From JAHDHW01 sp965277415 (GTDB lineage: Bacteria > Bacteroidota > Bacteroidia > Chitinophagales > Saprospiraceae), in the NCBI GenBank assembly GCA_965277415.1, contig CBDICS010000072.1, positions 62,001 to 126,000 of the forward strand: a stretch of 64,000 nt of DNA. Reading direction: 5' to 3'. Position numbers and translations under genes: made by a program. The notes beneath the pieces are model-generated. The model did no database searches, was not told where the DNA came from, and worked only from the letters and a program-made list of their open reading frames with translations. Below, one piece after another: positions 34,745-44,344 of this stretch (its first letter is position 1; each line of letters starts with the position of its first letter).

Positions 34745-34782
34745 TGTCCAAAAATGAACGATCAGGTGTTCAAAAACGGACA
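34745..34782. promoter_or_regulatory. Tandem 16-bp dyads (candidate enhancer)
   Basis: TGTCCAAAAATGAACG (34745-34760) and TGTTCAAAAACGGACA (34767-34782), 6 bp apart, match the pair at 18646-18683 in form and spacing. They lie between the divergent adaptor and NtrC-type genes, so autoregulation is possible too. Confidence 0.65.
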
Positions 34783-34882
34783 GTTAATGTATCTTTGGTC
34801 ATAATATTATTATGTTTTTTGGGCTTTGTTCTATTTTTTAGGTAGGGCAAACGATTTCATTTAGAATCATTTTAATACCTCT

Positions 34883-36265
34883 ATGACTAATTTAGCAGAT
34901 ACAACAATACTAATAATTGATGATGAGGAAGACATCTTGTTCACGCTTAAGATGTTACTAAAAAATCATATTGGCCATGTATTCACAGAGTCAAATCCTT
35001 TCCATCTTCCAAGACTGATTCGCCAGCATCAACCTGATTTGATTTTACTAGATCTAAATTATAGAGCTGGTGCAAAAACAGGAGAAGAAGGATTGAATTG
35101 GTTGACGAAAATAAAATCAATTAGTCCAGATACTCAAGTTATTATTCTAACTGCTCATGGAGATATTGAAATAGCCGTTCGGGCATTGAAAAATGGTGCA
35201 GCTGATTTTATAGAAAAGCCCTGGCATAATGAAAAATTACTCTCTACTATAAAGTCTACCTTAGAATTAATCGTTTCTAAAAAAGAAATACAACATCTAG
35301 AACAAACCAGGGAAACATTAACAAAGCAATTAAATGCAATAAATGGTCAGATGGCTGGTCGTTCTAAAGCTATTGAGCATATATTTAAAACCATTGATAA
35401 GGTCGCAAGTACAACAGCAAATGTTTTGATTCTTGGAGAGAATGGAACCGGAAAGGAAATGGTTGCCAGAGCCATTCATCAAGCTTCTGATCGGAGTAAA
35501 GAGGTATTTATCAAAGTTGATGTAGGTTCAATTCCTGAATCACTCATTGAAAGTGAATTATTTGGTCATAAAAAAGGCGCCTTTACGGATGCACATGAAG
35601 ATAGAGCTGGAAGATTTGAGGCGGCAAAAAACGGAACACTTTTTCTAGATGAGATTGGTAATCTTTCACTTTCTGCTCAAAGTAAATTTCTTTCTGCGCT
35701 TCAAAATATGATAATCACTCCAGTAGGAACCAATAAGGCAGTCCCTGTTAATTTCCGATTGATTTGTGCAACGAATGAATCTTTGAATGAAATGGTTAAA
35801 AAACGAACCTTCCGACAGGATTTATTATATCGAATTAATACAGTCGAAATTCTTGTACCACCTCTTAGAGAAAGAATCGGTGATATTCCAATTTTAGCTG
35901 AACACTTTCTACATATGTATAAAGAAAAGTATCAAAAAGATCAACTCTCTATTAATCCTGAAGCAGTCAAAAAGTTAGAAATGCATAATTGGCCTGGAAA
36001 TGTTAGAGAACTTAGCCATGCTATTGAACGAGCTATTATCCTTTCAGAATCTAATGTATTAGAAAGCAATGATTTTCGATTTTCTTCTTCTGATCAAAAA
36101 GTGGAGTCAGAGGATGCTTCCGTACTTAATATTGAAAAGATGGAACGGCAACTTATCCTAAAAGCTTTGCAAGTCCATAAAGGAAATATTACTAAGGCTG
36201 CGGAAGATTTGGGACTGACAAGAGCTGCATTATATCGTCGATTGGATAAATTCGGATTGCAATAG
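34883..36265 (+). CDS. NtrC-family sigma-54-dependent response regulator
   Basis: A 460-residue protein with three domains. A receiver domain (1-125) has acidic DDEED and phospho-acceptor Asp in LILLDLNYR. A central AAA+ domain (about 150-390) has Walker A GENGTGKE, ELFGHKKGAFTDA and Walker B GTLFLDEIGNL. A Fis-type HTH follows (420-460; KAAEDLGLTRAALYRRLDKF). The sigma-54 contact loop is GAFTDA instead of GAFTGA, a variant I recall as common in Bacteroidota. It would activate -24/-12 promoters; the paired dyads at 34745 and 18646 are likely targets. No histidine kinase gene is next to it, which is unusual for this cluster type. Confidence 0.92.
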   Translation: MTNLADTTILIIDDEEDILFTLKMLLKNHIGHVFTESNPFHLPRLIRQHQPDLILLDLNYRAGAKTGEEGLNWLTKIKSISPDTQVIILTAHGDIEIAVRALKNGAADFIEKPWHNEKLLSTIKSTLELIVSKKEIQHLEQTRETLTKQLNAINGQMAGRSKAIEHIFKTIDKVASTTANVLILGENGTGKEMVARAIHQASDRSKEVFIKVDVGSIPESLIESELFGHKKGAFTDAHEDRAGRFEAAKNGTLFLDEIGNLSLSAQSKFLSALQNMIITPVGTNKAVPVNFRLICATNESLNEMVKKRTFRQDLLYRINTVEILVPPLRERIGDIPILAEHFLHMYKEKYQKDQLSINPEAVKKLEMHNWPGNVRELSHAIERAIILSESNVLESNDFRFSSSDQKVESEDASVLNIEKMERQLILKALQVHKGNITKAAEDLGLTRAALYRRLDKFGLQ

Positions 36266-36285
36266 TTTACAACTTTTCAGGTATT

Positions 36286-36323
36286 AAAAAAGCGATAGAA
36301 AAGATTTTCCTATCGCCTTTTTA
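36286..36323. terminator. Bidirectional intrinsic terminator
   Basis: AAAAGCGATAG pairs with CTATCGCCTTTT (one mismatch) around a short loop, with A- and T-runs at both ends. It lies between the convergent regulator and icd genes and can serve both. Confidence 0.75.
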
Positions 36324-36363
36324 TTTTATTTCGACAATATTTCTTGATGTCTATTAAGAAATA

Positions 36364-37635
36364 CTATTTACCCATATTTTTGATAACAGCATCACCATAT
36401 TCAGAGCACTTTAATAAGGTAGCTTTATTCATCAATCTTTCAAAATCATAGGTTACTTGCTTCTTACGGATTGCTCCACCAACTCCTTTTATAATTCTAT
36501 CAGCTGCTTCATCCCATCCCATATAACGGAACATCATCTCGCCAGACAAGATTACTGAACTAGGGTTTACCTTATCTAATCCTGCATATTTTGGCGCAGT
36601 ACCATGCGTTGCTTCAAACATTGCAATCCCAGTATCATAATTAATATTCGCGCCAGGAGCGATACCAATTCCTCCTACTTCTGCTGCTAGGGCATCTGAG
36701 ATATAATCTCCGTTTAAGTTTAACGTAGCAACAATAGAATATTCAGCTGGGCGAGTAAGGATCTGCTGTAAAAATGCATCTGCAATAACATCTTTAATCA
36801 ATACTGCTCCTTTATCCAAAGCTTTTTGCTGAGCCTTATCTGCTGCTTTTTGACCTTTATCCGCTTTGATACGGTCATATTGAGCCCAAGTCCAAACTTT
36901 ATCTCCAAATTCTCTTTCTGCCAATTCATACCCCCAATCTTTAAATTTACCTTCTGTAAATTTCATAATGTTTCCTTTGTGAACCAAAGTAACAGATGGT
37001 GCTCCAGTCTCAAAAGCATGCTTAATAGCAGCTCTTACTAATCGTTCTGTACCTTCGATAGACACAGGCTTGATACCTAAAGAAACCGTATCAGGAAAAC
37101 GGATTGATTTAACTTTCAATTCTTCAATTAAGAATTTCTTTAGTTTTTTCAATTTAGCAGTTCCCGCAAGGTATTCAATACCAGCATAAATATCTTCTGT
37201 ATTTTCTCTGAAGATAGTCATATCAACCAATTCTGGTTTTCTGACAGGAGAAGGTACTCCTTTGAAGTATTTTACTGGACGTACACAAGCATAAAGGTCA
37301 AGTTTTTGGCGAATAGCTACATTCAAAGACCGAATTCCTCCCCCAACAGGTGTTGTCAAAGGTCCTTTGATACCAATCAAATATTTCTTCATAGCACTAA
37401 GCGATGCCGCTGGCAACCACTTTCCAGTTTTGTCCATCGCTTTTTGGCCTGCATAGATTTCATGCCAATGAATTTTTCGTTGACCTTTATAAGCTTTTTC
37501 TACAGCTGCATCTAATACACGAACAGCTGCTGCCCAAATATCCGGTCCAATTCCATCTCCTTCGATAAATGGGATGATTGGGTTATCCGGTACTTGTAAT
37601 ACTCCATCTTTGATAGTAACTTTTGTGCCACTCAT
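36364..37635 (-). CDS. icd: NADP-dependent isocitrate dehydrogenase
   Basis: A 423-residue enzyme of the E. coli Icd type (about 416 residues), oxidising isocitrate to 2-oxoglutarate and CO2 in the TCA cycle. Visible are IPFIEGDGIGPDIW, the substrate-binding segment GPLTTPVGGGIRSLNVAIRQ with the regulatory Ser and Arg residues, TIFRENTEDIYAGIEY and, near the end, NYDTGIAMFEATHGTAPKYAG with the cofactor loop. The ATG at 37635 gives a normal N-terminus. A TACATTTG on the minus strand at 37800-37793 is a weak -7 candidate. Stand-alone gene, terminated at 36286-36323. Confidence 0.95.
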   Translation of the reverse strand: MSGTKVTIKDGVLQVPDNPIIPFIEGDGIGPDIWAAAVRVLDAAVEKAYKGQRKIHWHEIYAGQKAMDKTGKWLPAASLSAMKKYLIGIKGPLTTPVGGGIRSLNVAIRQKLDLYACVRPVKYFKGVPSPVRKPELVDMTIFRENTEDIYAGIEYLAGTAKLKKLKKFLIEELKVKSIRFPDTVSLGIKPVSIEGTERLVRAAIKHAFETGAPSVTLVHKGNIMKFTEGKFKDWGYELAEREFGDKVWTWAQYDRIKADKGQKAADKAQQKALDKGAVLIKDVIADAFLQQILTRPAEYSIVATLNLNGDYISDALAAEVGGIGIAPGANINYDTGIAMFEATHGTAPKYAGLDKVNPSSVILSGEMMFRYMGWDEAADRIIKGVGGAIRKKQVTYDFERLMNKATLLKCSEYGDAVIKNMGK

Positions 37636-37849
37636 TTTTATATTGTATTTTGGTCTAACTGTACACTCTAATTGCTTAGAGAAATTCTTCGAACAGACAG
37701 ACAGGTTTAAATTAGTTAAATATTGAAATCGATTTTTTTAAAAATAATTGATATTCTTAATCTCATATTATGAAATTGTTCAAAAATCGGTGCAAATGTA
37801 AGAATTTTAATAATGAAAATCTATATTTAAATATACACGAAATTAGAAT

Positions 37850-37857
37850 TACCTTTG
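37850..37857 (+). promoter_or_regulatory. Candidate -7 element TACCTTTG
   Basis: Matches TAnnTTTG and lies about 66 bp before the lipoprotein start at 37923. No good -33 TTG is seen, so this is tentative. Confidence 0.35.
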
Positions 37858-37922
37858 TTCCGATTTTTTAAGACAATTTTTATTGCCTTATTTATAGCTC
37901 AACTATTAAAACAGAACTATCT

Positions 37923-38540
37923 ATGACTCATAATCTTCTTCTAAAAATATCCATTTGCGGTCTCTTGTTTTTCTTCTTTACTTGTAATACGAATAAAGAC
38001 TTGAAGACTGTTTCTTCAGAAAATTGTCAAACGCTAGCCACGGTTAAAGACATGACAGGCTTGGATGGTTGCAGTATGATGATCGTCTTAGATAATGGAG
38101 ATAAGCTTTTACCCGCTAAAATAAATAATGAAGATTTTGTACTTCGAGATGGCCAAAGAATCAAATTAAATTATAAGGAATTGGAAGATGTAATGAGTGT
38201 TTGTATGGCTGAAAAAGCATCTATAGAGATTACTTGTATAGAATTGATTGAAGGAAGACCTATTGTAAAAGAATGTGTCAATACTGAAGATCCTATTTCT
38301 ATTCCCTGGATGAAAGAAGTTATCAATACGTCTAAGCCTACAACAATTCAAAAATTTGATTTCCGAGATGGATGGGCATATCTTTATTATTTTAAAACCA
38401 AACAGTTACTTTATGATTGCCAAGGTACATTATTGTGTAAGCATGAAGGTTTGGGAGTCAATCAATGTAAACAAAGATATCTACAAGGACAAAAAGGAAA
38501 AGTAATCTACCGAAGTCATACAGGCCCACAAGATAAATAA
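37923..38540 (+). CDS. Putative lipoprotein of unknown function
   Basis: A 205-residue protein with a lipoprotein signal: hydrophobic ISICGLLFFFFTC with the likely acylated Cys at 21. The mature part has eight or so cysteines, e.g. SENCQTL, LDGCSMM, VCMAEKASIEITC and LLYDCQGTLLC. It has two parts: a beta-rich region (40-110), and a later region (about 125-200) that reads like a short beta-sheet domain (FRDGWAYLYYFKTKQLLYDC). I do not recognise a family. It precedes ruvB but is separated by a repeat array. Confidence 0.65.
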   Translation: MTHNLLLKISICGLLFFFFTCNTNKDLKTVSSENCQTLATVKDMTGLDGCSMMIVLDNGDKLLPAKINNEDFVLRDGQRIKLNYKELEDVMSVCMAEKASIEITCIELIEGRPIVKECVNTEDPISIPWMKEVINTSKPTTIQKFDFRDGWAYLYYFKTKQLLYDCQGTLLCKHEGLGVNQCKQRYLQGQKGKVIYRSHTGPQDK

Positions 38541-38553
38541 GATAAGAGGTCTA

Positions 38554-38633
38554 CATTGATAATTGATAATTGAACATTGATAATTGAACATTGATAATTG
38601 ATAATTGATAATTGAACATTGATAATTGAAAAA
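38554..38633 (+). repeat. TTGATAATTGA / TTGAACA tandem array
   Basis: The same unit mix as at 1927-2070, about 80 bp, ending directly at the ruvB start codon. In-frame TTG codons here create a false upstream start for ruvB at 38619. Confidence 0.9.
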
Positions 38634-39656
38634 ATGAATCCAAATTTAGATCCTTCAGACGATAATTATATACCAGAAGAGAAGCTGATAGAAAGGGCTT
38701 TACGTCCTAAGGAATTGAATGATTTTAGTGGTCAACCAAAGATCGTTGAGAATCTGAAAGTTTTTATTGAAGCAACCAAACGTAGAGGTGAAGCATTGGA
38801 TCATGTCTTATTACATGGCCCTCCTGGTCTGGGAAAAACGACCCTTTCTCATATTATATGTAATGAACTGGAAACTGAACTTAAGCTAACTTCCGGTCCA
38901 GTACTTGAGAAACCTGGAGACCTTGCGGGTTTATTGACTAATCTAGAAGAAGGCGATGTTCTATTTATTGATGAGATACATCGACTGAACACAGTGGTCG
39001 AAGAATATCTATATTCTGCAATGGAAGATTATCGAATAGATATTATGATTGACAGTGGACCAAATGCTCGAAGTATTCAAATTACTCTAAATCCTTTTAC
39101 TTTAATTGGTGCAACGACAAGAATGGGTTTGCTGACAGCACCTATGCGAGCAAGGTTTGGTATTAATTGTCACCTTGATTATTATGATACTAAAACATTA
39201 GAGGGAATTGTCAAACGATCTTCTAATATTCTAGAAATTCCAACTACAGATGAAGGAGCACATGAAATTGCCAGGCGTAGTCGTGGTACTCCCAGAATAG
39301 CAAATGCTCTATTGCGTAGGATTCGAGATTTTGCTCAGGTAAAAGGAGACGGGACAATTGGAGTAGAAATTGCCAAATATGGTTTATCTGCCCTCAATGT
39401 TGATGAAAGTGGCTTGGATGAAATGGATAATAAAATTCTTTCAACAATCATCCATAAGTTTAAAGGAGGTCCTGTAGGAATCAGTACGCTTGGTACAGCC
39501 GTAGGAGAAGAAAGTGGTACAATTGAGGAGGTTCATGAGCCATTTTTAATTATGGAAGGCTATATTCAGCGAACACCAAGAGGTCGTTTGGTCACTGAAA
39601 AAGCATATCAACACCTAGGAATAGTTCCACCCACAAAGAATGGAACATTATTTTGA
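38634..39656 (+). CDS. ruvB: Holliday junction branch migration ATPase RuvB
   Basis: A 340-residue RuvB. It has ALRPKELNDFSGQ, Walker A GPPGLGKTTLS, Walker B LFIDEIHRL, GATTRMGLLTAPMRARFG (sensor and Arg finger) and the C-terminal winged helix ending EPFLIMEGYIQRTPRGRL. RuvB hexamers pull DNA through RuvA-bound Holliday junctions. The ATG at 38634 is chosen because the upstream TTG at 38619 lies in the repeat array. No ruvA or ruvC is adjacent. A terminator follows at 39673-39698. Confidence 0.97.
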   Translation: MNPNLDPSDDNYIPEEKLIERALRPKELNDFSGQPKIVENLKVFIEATKRRGEALDHVLLHGPPGLGKTTLSHIICNELETELKLTSGPVLEKPGDLAGLLTNLEEGDVLFIDEIHRLNTVVEEYLYSAMEDYRIDIMIDSGPNARSIQITLNPFTLIGATTRMGLLTAPMRARFGINCHLDYYDTKTLEGIVKRSSNILEIPTTDEGAHEIARRSRGTPRIANALLRRIRDFAQVKGDGTIGVEIAKYGLSALNVDESGLDEMDNKILSTIIHKFKGGPVGISTLGTAVGEESGTIEEVHEPFLIMEGYIQRTPRGRLVTEKAYQHLGIVPPTKNGTLF

Positions 39657-39672
39657 GTAGATTTTTTAAACA

Positions 39673-39698
39673 ACCTCTATGAAAAGAGGTCTTTTTTT
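39673..39698 (+). terminator. Intrinsic terminator after ruvB
   Basis: ACCTCT pairs with AGAGGT around a 6-nt loop, followed by CTTTTTTT, 17 bp after the ruvB stop. Confidence 0.75.
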
Positions 39699-39768
39699 AT
39701 CGTTTTGTCCCCGCTCATTCAAATTTTACTACAGCTTTTTTCGTTCAAAATGCATATATTTAGAGAAG

Positions 39769-39870
39769 TATACTGACATTGAAGTAGTTTGGGAAAATAA
39801 ATGTACTTCATTACAGTATATACTGACTAAAATGGTTTGAGAGAGTTCCAAACCACTTCGCGTCAGGTAT
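39769..39870 (-). repeat. Palindromic double-hairpin element, copy 2 (inverted)
   Basis: Reverse complement of the element at 5166-5265, with about 80% or better identity by eye. It overlaps the false upstream start (39837) of the next gene. Confidence 0.85.
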
Positions 39871-39908
39871 ATCATGTGGACTTAAAATTTTCAAATCTAA
39901 AATTTGCT

Positions 39909-42900
39909 ATGAAGACCATTTTATTTACCTGCTTTTTTTTGGTAACTGGCTCTTTTCTGGTGGCTCAAACTCTAGCTATTCCTAAAAAGCATCAAAGTCA
40001 TGAGCACCATTCTAATCATTCACATGATATTCAAAACACGGCACTACCTAGTAAAGCCAAAGTTGCTTTTATAAAAAATAAAAATCAATGGCATGATAAT
40101 GTAAAATATAAAGCTTCACTCGGAGGCTTAAATATGGTTTATCTAGAACAAAAAACGTTTACCTATGTATTTGCTAATGCCGAAGATGTAGGGAAAATCC
40201 ATGAAACGAATCATGATAAAAGCGAAACTCTAGACATCCATTTACATGCTTATAAAGTTCATTTTAAAAATGCTCAAAATGTAAACTTTACAGAAACCGG
40301 GCAACATAAAGAGTACTATAATTATTTTTTAGGCAATGATCAGAACAAATGGGCATCGAATGTACCAATTTTTGAAAAAATCAGTTATCAAAACCTTTAT
40401 CAAGGCATAAACCTAGAGGCATATGATAGTGATGGACACTTTAAATACGATCTAATTGTCGAGCCACATATCGATCCTTCTATTATCGAAATAGAGTACG
40501 AGGGAGCAGATGCAGTAGAAATTGATAATAGTAATTTGATCATACATACATCAGTAGAAACAATCACTGAGCAAAAACCATATGTCTATCAGATAATCGA
40601 TGGCAAAGAAGTGATTATACCATGTGAATATGAATTAAAGGGCAATCTTGTTTCTTTTGTTTTCCCAGAAGGATATGATAATAATTACAGACTGATCATT
40701 GATCCTACTGTAATCGCCTCTACCCTTTCCGGAATGACCGGCACTTACAGTTTTGGACACACTGCCACTTTCGATAATGAAGGAAACATATACGCTGGAG
40801 GCCGATCTTTTGGTGTAGGATATCAAACGACTCCTGGTGCATTTCAAACTCAATTTGGCGGAGGTAATACAGACATTGCCGTCACAAAATATGACCCTGA
40901 TGGGACGACACAGATTTATGCGACCTATATTGGAGGATCCGAAGGTGATTTCCCCCATAGTATGATTGCTGACTTTAATGGTCAACTTTTCATTTTAGGT
41001 TCTACTGAAAGTGCAGACTATCCTGTTACTTCTAATGCATTTCAAAATACCAAAGGTCTATTTCAAGATATCGTTGTTACCAAACTCAATACAGCTGGTA
41101 GCGCGCTAGTAGGGTCCACATTCGTTGGAGGATCTGGTAATGATGGGCAGAATACATCCACTATAAACTCTAACTATGACGACACCTACCGAGGAGAAAT
41201 CGTTTTGGATAATCAAGGGAATGCATATATCGCATCATGTACTAATTCTGATAATTTTCCGGTAACACCGGGCGCTTTTGATGTTGATCAAAACGTGAGT
41301 GGTTCATCTACTCAAGATGGAGTTGTCTTTAAACTTAACAGTGATCTTTCTACACTTTTTTGGGCTACTTATCTCGGAGGTAGTGATGCTGATACGGCAT
41401 TTGGCATTAGAGTAGACGATTTTGGTCAGGTTTATGTCGTTGGAATTGCCGGAGGCAGTGACTTCCCTACTACTTCGGGAACCGTTCAACCTACATGGGC
41501 AGGTGGAGAAGAAGATGCTTATGTTACCATTTTAAACGCTAATGGAAGTGATTTAATCGCTAGTACTTTTTGGGGATCATCCGGCGATGAGCATGGTTTT
41601 TTTCTAGATATCGATGAAGACGGAAATGTTCATATCTATGGTCAGACTACTGGTCAGATGCCGATTACTCCGAACACTTATTTTTATAATGAAGGAAGCA
41701 AACAATTTTTAGCAAGCTTTGGAAGTGACCTTTCCACTATTCAATATAGTACTGTGATTGGGAAAGGCCCCTCGACTTTTGGATATGACTTTGTCCCTGT
41801 TGCTTTTATGGTAGATAAATGCAATAATATATATTTCTCTGGTTATTATGCTGCTTGGGATTTACCACTTACTACAGATGCCATTTCTTCAGCAGGCGGT
41901 ACAGTATACCTTGGTGTTTTAGATCCAATGGCAAGTGCGCTTCAGTTTGGAACTTATTACGGTAGTGCAGATCATGTCGATGGTGGTACAAGTCGTTTTG
42001 ACAAGTCTGGAATAGTTTATCAAGGTGTTTGCTCTTGTACTTCTTCTGGGGTTTTGAACACCTTACCTGGGGCATTTGCTGAAACTCAATCTACATTTTG
42101 CGATATAGGTGTATTTAAAATTGACTTTGAAGTTCCTACTGTTACCGCTGCAAGTATTGCTTTGCCTAGTACTAGTGGCTGTGTACCTTTTGAAGTAGAT
42201 TTTCAGTATACAGGACAAGATGCCACTGTGTTTATGTGGGACTTTGATGATGGTGGTGCTACTGCAAATACAGAAAATGCCAGCCATACTTTTAATGAGC
42301 CAGGAACTTATATCGTAACACTTAATGCCTCGAATACTTTAACTTGTAACTCTAGTGATGTAAGTTATCTTGTAATTGATGTTCTACAAGCTGGAAGTAC
42401 CTTGACCGATACAACTATTTGCAATCCCGATGAAACGATCTTTTTAGATGCCACTACGACTAATGCTTCTTATACTTGGCAGGATGGTTCTACTGTTGCT
42501 ACATATAGTGCTAATGGTCAGGGTGTTTACTGGGTTGATGTTTCCTTATTAGGTGGAGCATGTACCAGACGAGATTCTTTTATTTTGAATTATAATAATT
42601 CACTGGCTCTTGATTTAGGCCCTGACTTTTCTGTTTGTGATGATCCATCTTTTACACTTGATGCATCCATCTCTGGGGGTGTGGCTTATGAATGGGATGA
42701 TGGTACGAATGATCCTACGCTTCAGATCACTAATTCAGGTAGATATTCTGTAAGTGTATTTGATAGTGATGGTTGTGCTATTTCTGATGAAATAAATGTG
42801 ATTTTTAGCACGACTCCGGCTTTTAATTTAGGTCCAGATACGACTGTATGTGATTTACACACGGTGTCTCTTGCGCCCAATGTACCAGCCGATAGTTATA

Positions 42901-42923
42901 CCCTGGCAAGATGGCTCTACTGA
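39909..42923 (+). CDS. Secreted SBBP-repeat/PKD surface protein, 5' part of frameshifted gene
   Basis: Start at 39909 is used because MKTILFTCFFLVTGSFLVAQ is a signal peptide; the frame is open from 39837, but those 24 codons lie mostly in the repeat. After a His-rich segment comes a beta-rich N-terminal domain (KNKNQWHDNVKYKASL, about 45-230), then many SBBP-type beta-propeller repeats with the pattern TTPGAFQTQFGGG...D..VTKYD (about 270-700), a PKD domain with FMWDFDDGG (about 755), and Ig-like repeats with WQDGST. The frame stops at 42923 after LARWLY, and the homologous continuation is in another frame (next entry). Extracellular, adhesin- or gliding-related type. The two parts together would give about 1,370 residues. 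Confidence 0.85.
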   Translation: MKTILFTCFFLVTGSFLVAQTLAIPKKHQSHEHHSNHSHDIQNTALPSKAKVAFIKNKNQWHDNVKYKASLGGLNMVYLEQKTFTYVFANAEDVGKIHETNHDKSETLDIHLHAYKVHFKNAQNVNFTETGQHKEYYNYFLGNDQNKWASNVPIFEKISYQNLYQGINLEAYDSDGHFKYDLIVEPHIDPSIIEIEYEGADAVEIDNSNLIIHTSVETITEQKPYVYQIIDGKEVIIPCEYELKGNLVSFVFPEGYDNNYRLIIDPTVIASTLSGMTGTYSFGHTATFDNEGNIYAGGRSFGVGYQTTPGAFQTQFGGGNTDIAVTKYDPDGTTQIYATYIGGSEGDFPHSMIADFNGQLFILGSTESADYPVTSNAFQNTKGLFQDIVVTKLNTAGSALVGSTFVGGSGNDGQNTSTINSNYDDTYRGEIVLDNQGNAYIASCTNSDNFPVTPGAFDVDQNVSGSSTQDGVVFKLNSDLSTLFWATYLGGSDADTAFGIRVDDFGQVYVVGIAGGSDFPTTSGTVQPTWAGGEEDAYVTILNANGSDLIASTFWGSSGDEHGFFLDIDEDGNVHIYGQTTGQMPITPNTYFYNEGSKQFLASFGSDLSTIQYSTVIGKGPSTFGYDFVPVAFMVDKCNNIYFSGYYAAWDLPLTTDAISSAGGTVYLGVLDPMASALQFGTYYGSADHVDGGTSRFDKSGIVYQGVCSCTSSGVLNTLPGAFAETQSTFCDIGVFKIDFEVPTVTAASIALPSTSGCVPFEVDFQYTGQDATVFMWDFDDGGATANTENASHTFNEPGTYIVTLNASNTLTCNSSDVSYLVIDVLQAGSTLTDTTICNPDETIFLDATTTNASYTWQDGSTVATYSANGQGVYWVDVSLLGGACTRRDSFILNYNNSLALDLGPDFSVCDDPSFTLDASISGGVAYEWDDGTNDPTLQITNSGRYSVSVFDSDGCAISDEINVIFSTTPAFNLGPDTTVCDLHTVSLAPNVPADSYTLARWLY

Positions 42924-44019
42924 AAGTACATTTACAGTTTCTGATCCCGGTGTTTATTGGGTTGAGGTAATCCATGAGGGTTGTATAGGAAGTGATACGA
43001 TAGAAGTTAGTTATCTCGAAGAGGTTTTTCTTGATATAGAATCCTTCAATGTTGATTGTAATCTAGACTGCGATGGTACAGTCATATCGACTATTTCTGG
43101 GGGCAATGGTCAATTAAATTTTCTATGGGATACAGGAGATACTTCACCTGGACTTACTGAATTATGTGCAGGGGATTATACTTTAACAATCACAGATGAT
43201 TTATGTAATTATGTTTTATCAACCATTACTATAAGCGAGCCAGAAGCACTTACTTTTGATTATAGTGTAATTGATGTTCCTTGCTTTGGAGATCAATCCG
43301 GAGTCATCGAGATCAGCAATATTCAAGGAGGAACACCACCTTATTTATTTAGTTATAATGGCGAACCATTTTCCCCTGATATGATCCAATCGAATTTAAA
43401 TGGTGGAATTTATGATTTTGAATTATCAGATGCGAATGGTTGTACAGCAGGTACATCTATTAGTGTTTATGAGCCTCCTTTTATTATGATTGATGCAGGT
43501 CCGGATCACAGAATAGAATTAGGCGAAAGTGTAAAAATTGATGCAACAGTCTTTCCTATTACTAATCAAGGGATCACTTGGTCTCCGACTGATAGTCTGA
43601 GTTGTATTAATTGTATAGAACCTGTAGCCAATCCTACCAGTACTATGATGTATACGATAACGGTGGTTGATTCTATCACTGGTTGTACTCAACAAGATCA
43701 GGTCTTAGTCGAGGTTATTAAAAATCGTAATGTATTTATACCCAATGTTTTCTCACCAAACGGCGATGGTACAAATGATATCTTTACCATCTTTACTGGA
43801 AATGGTGTCCGTAGAATTTTAGATTTCAAGGTCTATAATCGCTGGGGCGCTTTAGTTTATTCAACTGAAAATGTATCTCCCAGTCATCAACCTTTTGGAT
43901 GGGACGGATATTTCAAAGGGAAACCTATGAATAATGCTGTATTTGCATGGTATACAGAAATCGAATTCCTTGATGATAGAGTGATATTGTATAAAGGCGA
44001 TGTAACTTTGGTAAAATAG
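42905..44019 (+). CDS. 3' part of the frameshifted SBBP/PKD protein, with CHU_C end
   Basis: Continuation of the gene above in a shifted frame, beginning at WQDGSTESTFTVSDPGVYWV, which matches the earlier repeat (TWQDGSTVATYSANGQGVYW). Then come SprB-like repeats with GGTPPYLFSYNGEPF and the C-terminal T9SS type B (CHU_C) domain with FIPNVFSPNGDGTND, KVYNRWGALVYST and GWDGYFKGKPM. Type B domains anchor gliding and surface proteins after T9SS export. Removing one C in the ACCCTGG at 42899-42905 restores a single frame. The frame is also open upstream to 42850, but those codons are out-of-frame copy of the 5' part. Confidence 0.8.
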
Positions 44020-44344
44020 GATCAAAAGATAATCAAAATCAACATGAATCATCTCGATCTTTTGAAAATCTATAAAACGTGATTTCTGACGTTGAAAGGC
44101 ACTAATCGTCATAATTAATCATATAAATCAGCGTCAAATAAAAATAAGGAATGACTCCTATTGGCAAATAGAAGTTGTTCGAAAATGGCTACTATTTTGA
44201 ACAACTTCATAATATATTTTCTATAATTATTTTGATTCTTTGACAAACTTCGTGTTTGAGACAAAGCCATAAATAAGATCAAGGCTTCCTTTAGTCGCTT
44301 TTGATCTTATTTACGGCTTGTCCACGGGATTTTCCAAAGAACGA
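44020..44344. other. Intergenic region with two palindromes
   Basis: 325 bp between convergent genes, holding the short palindrome at 44171-44209 and the inverted repeat at 44261-44321. The latter pairs ACAAAGCCATAAATAAGATC with GATCTTATTTACGGCTTGT and may act as a terminator for either gene. No gene seen. Confidence 0.6.
44171..44209. repeat. Minimal palindrome with ends of the 161-bp element
   Basis: GAAGTTGTTCGAAAATGG and ACTATTTTGAACAACTTCA: only the terminal arms of the MITE-like family, joined with almost no interior. Confidence 0.75.

Noticed and set aside
37793..37800. Promoter for icd
   Set aside because: Only the -7 box TACATTTG is present on the minus strand, with no -33 match and a leader of about 150 nt, so I did not list it.
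38619..38633. Upstream TTG start for ruvB
   Set aside because: It lies in the repeat array, and the ATG at 38634 gives the normal RuvB N-terminus.
39837..39908. Longer N-terminus of the SBBP protein
   Set aside because: The extension is partly encoded by the palindromic repeat and hides the signal peptide that begins at 39909.
42850..42904. Independent start of the second half of the SBBP gene
   Set aside because: The codons before 42905 are the out-of-frame reading of the first half, so this is a frameshift and not a new gene.
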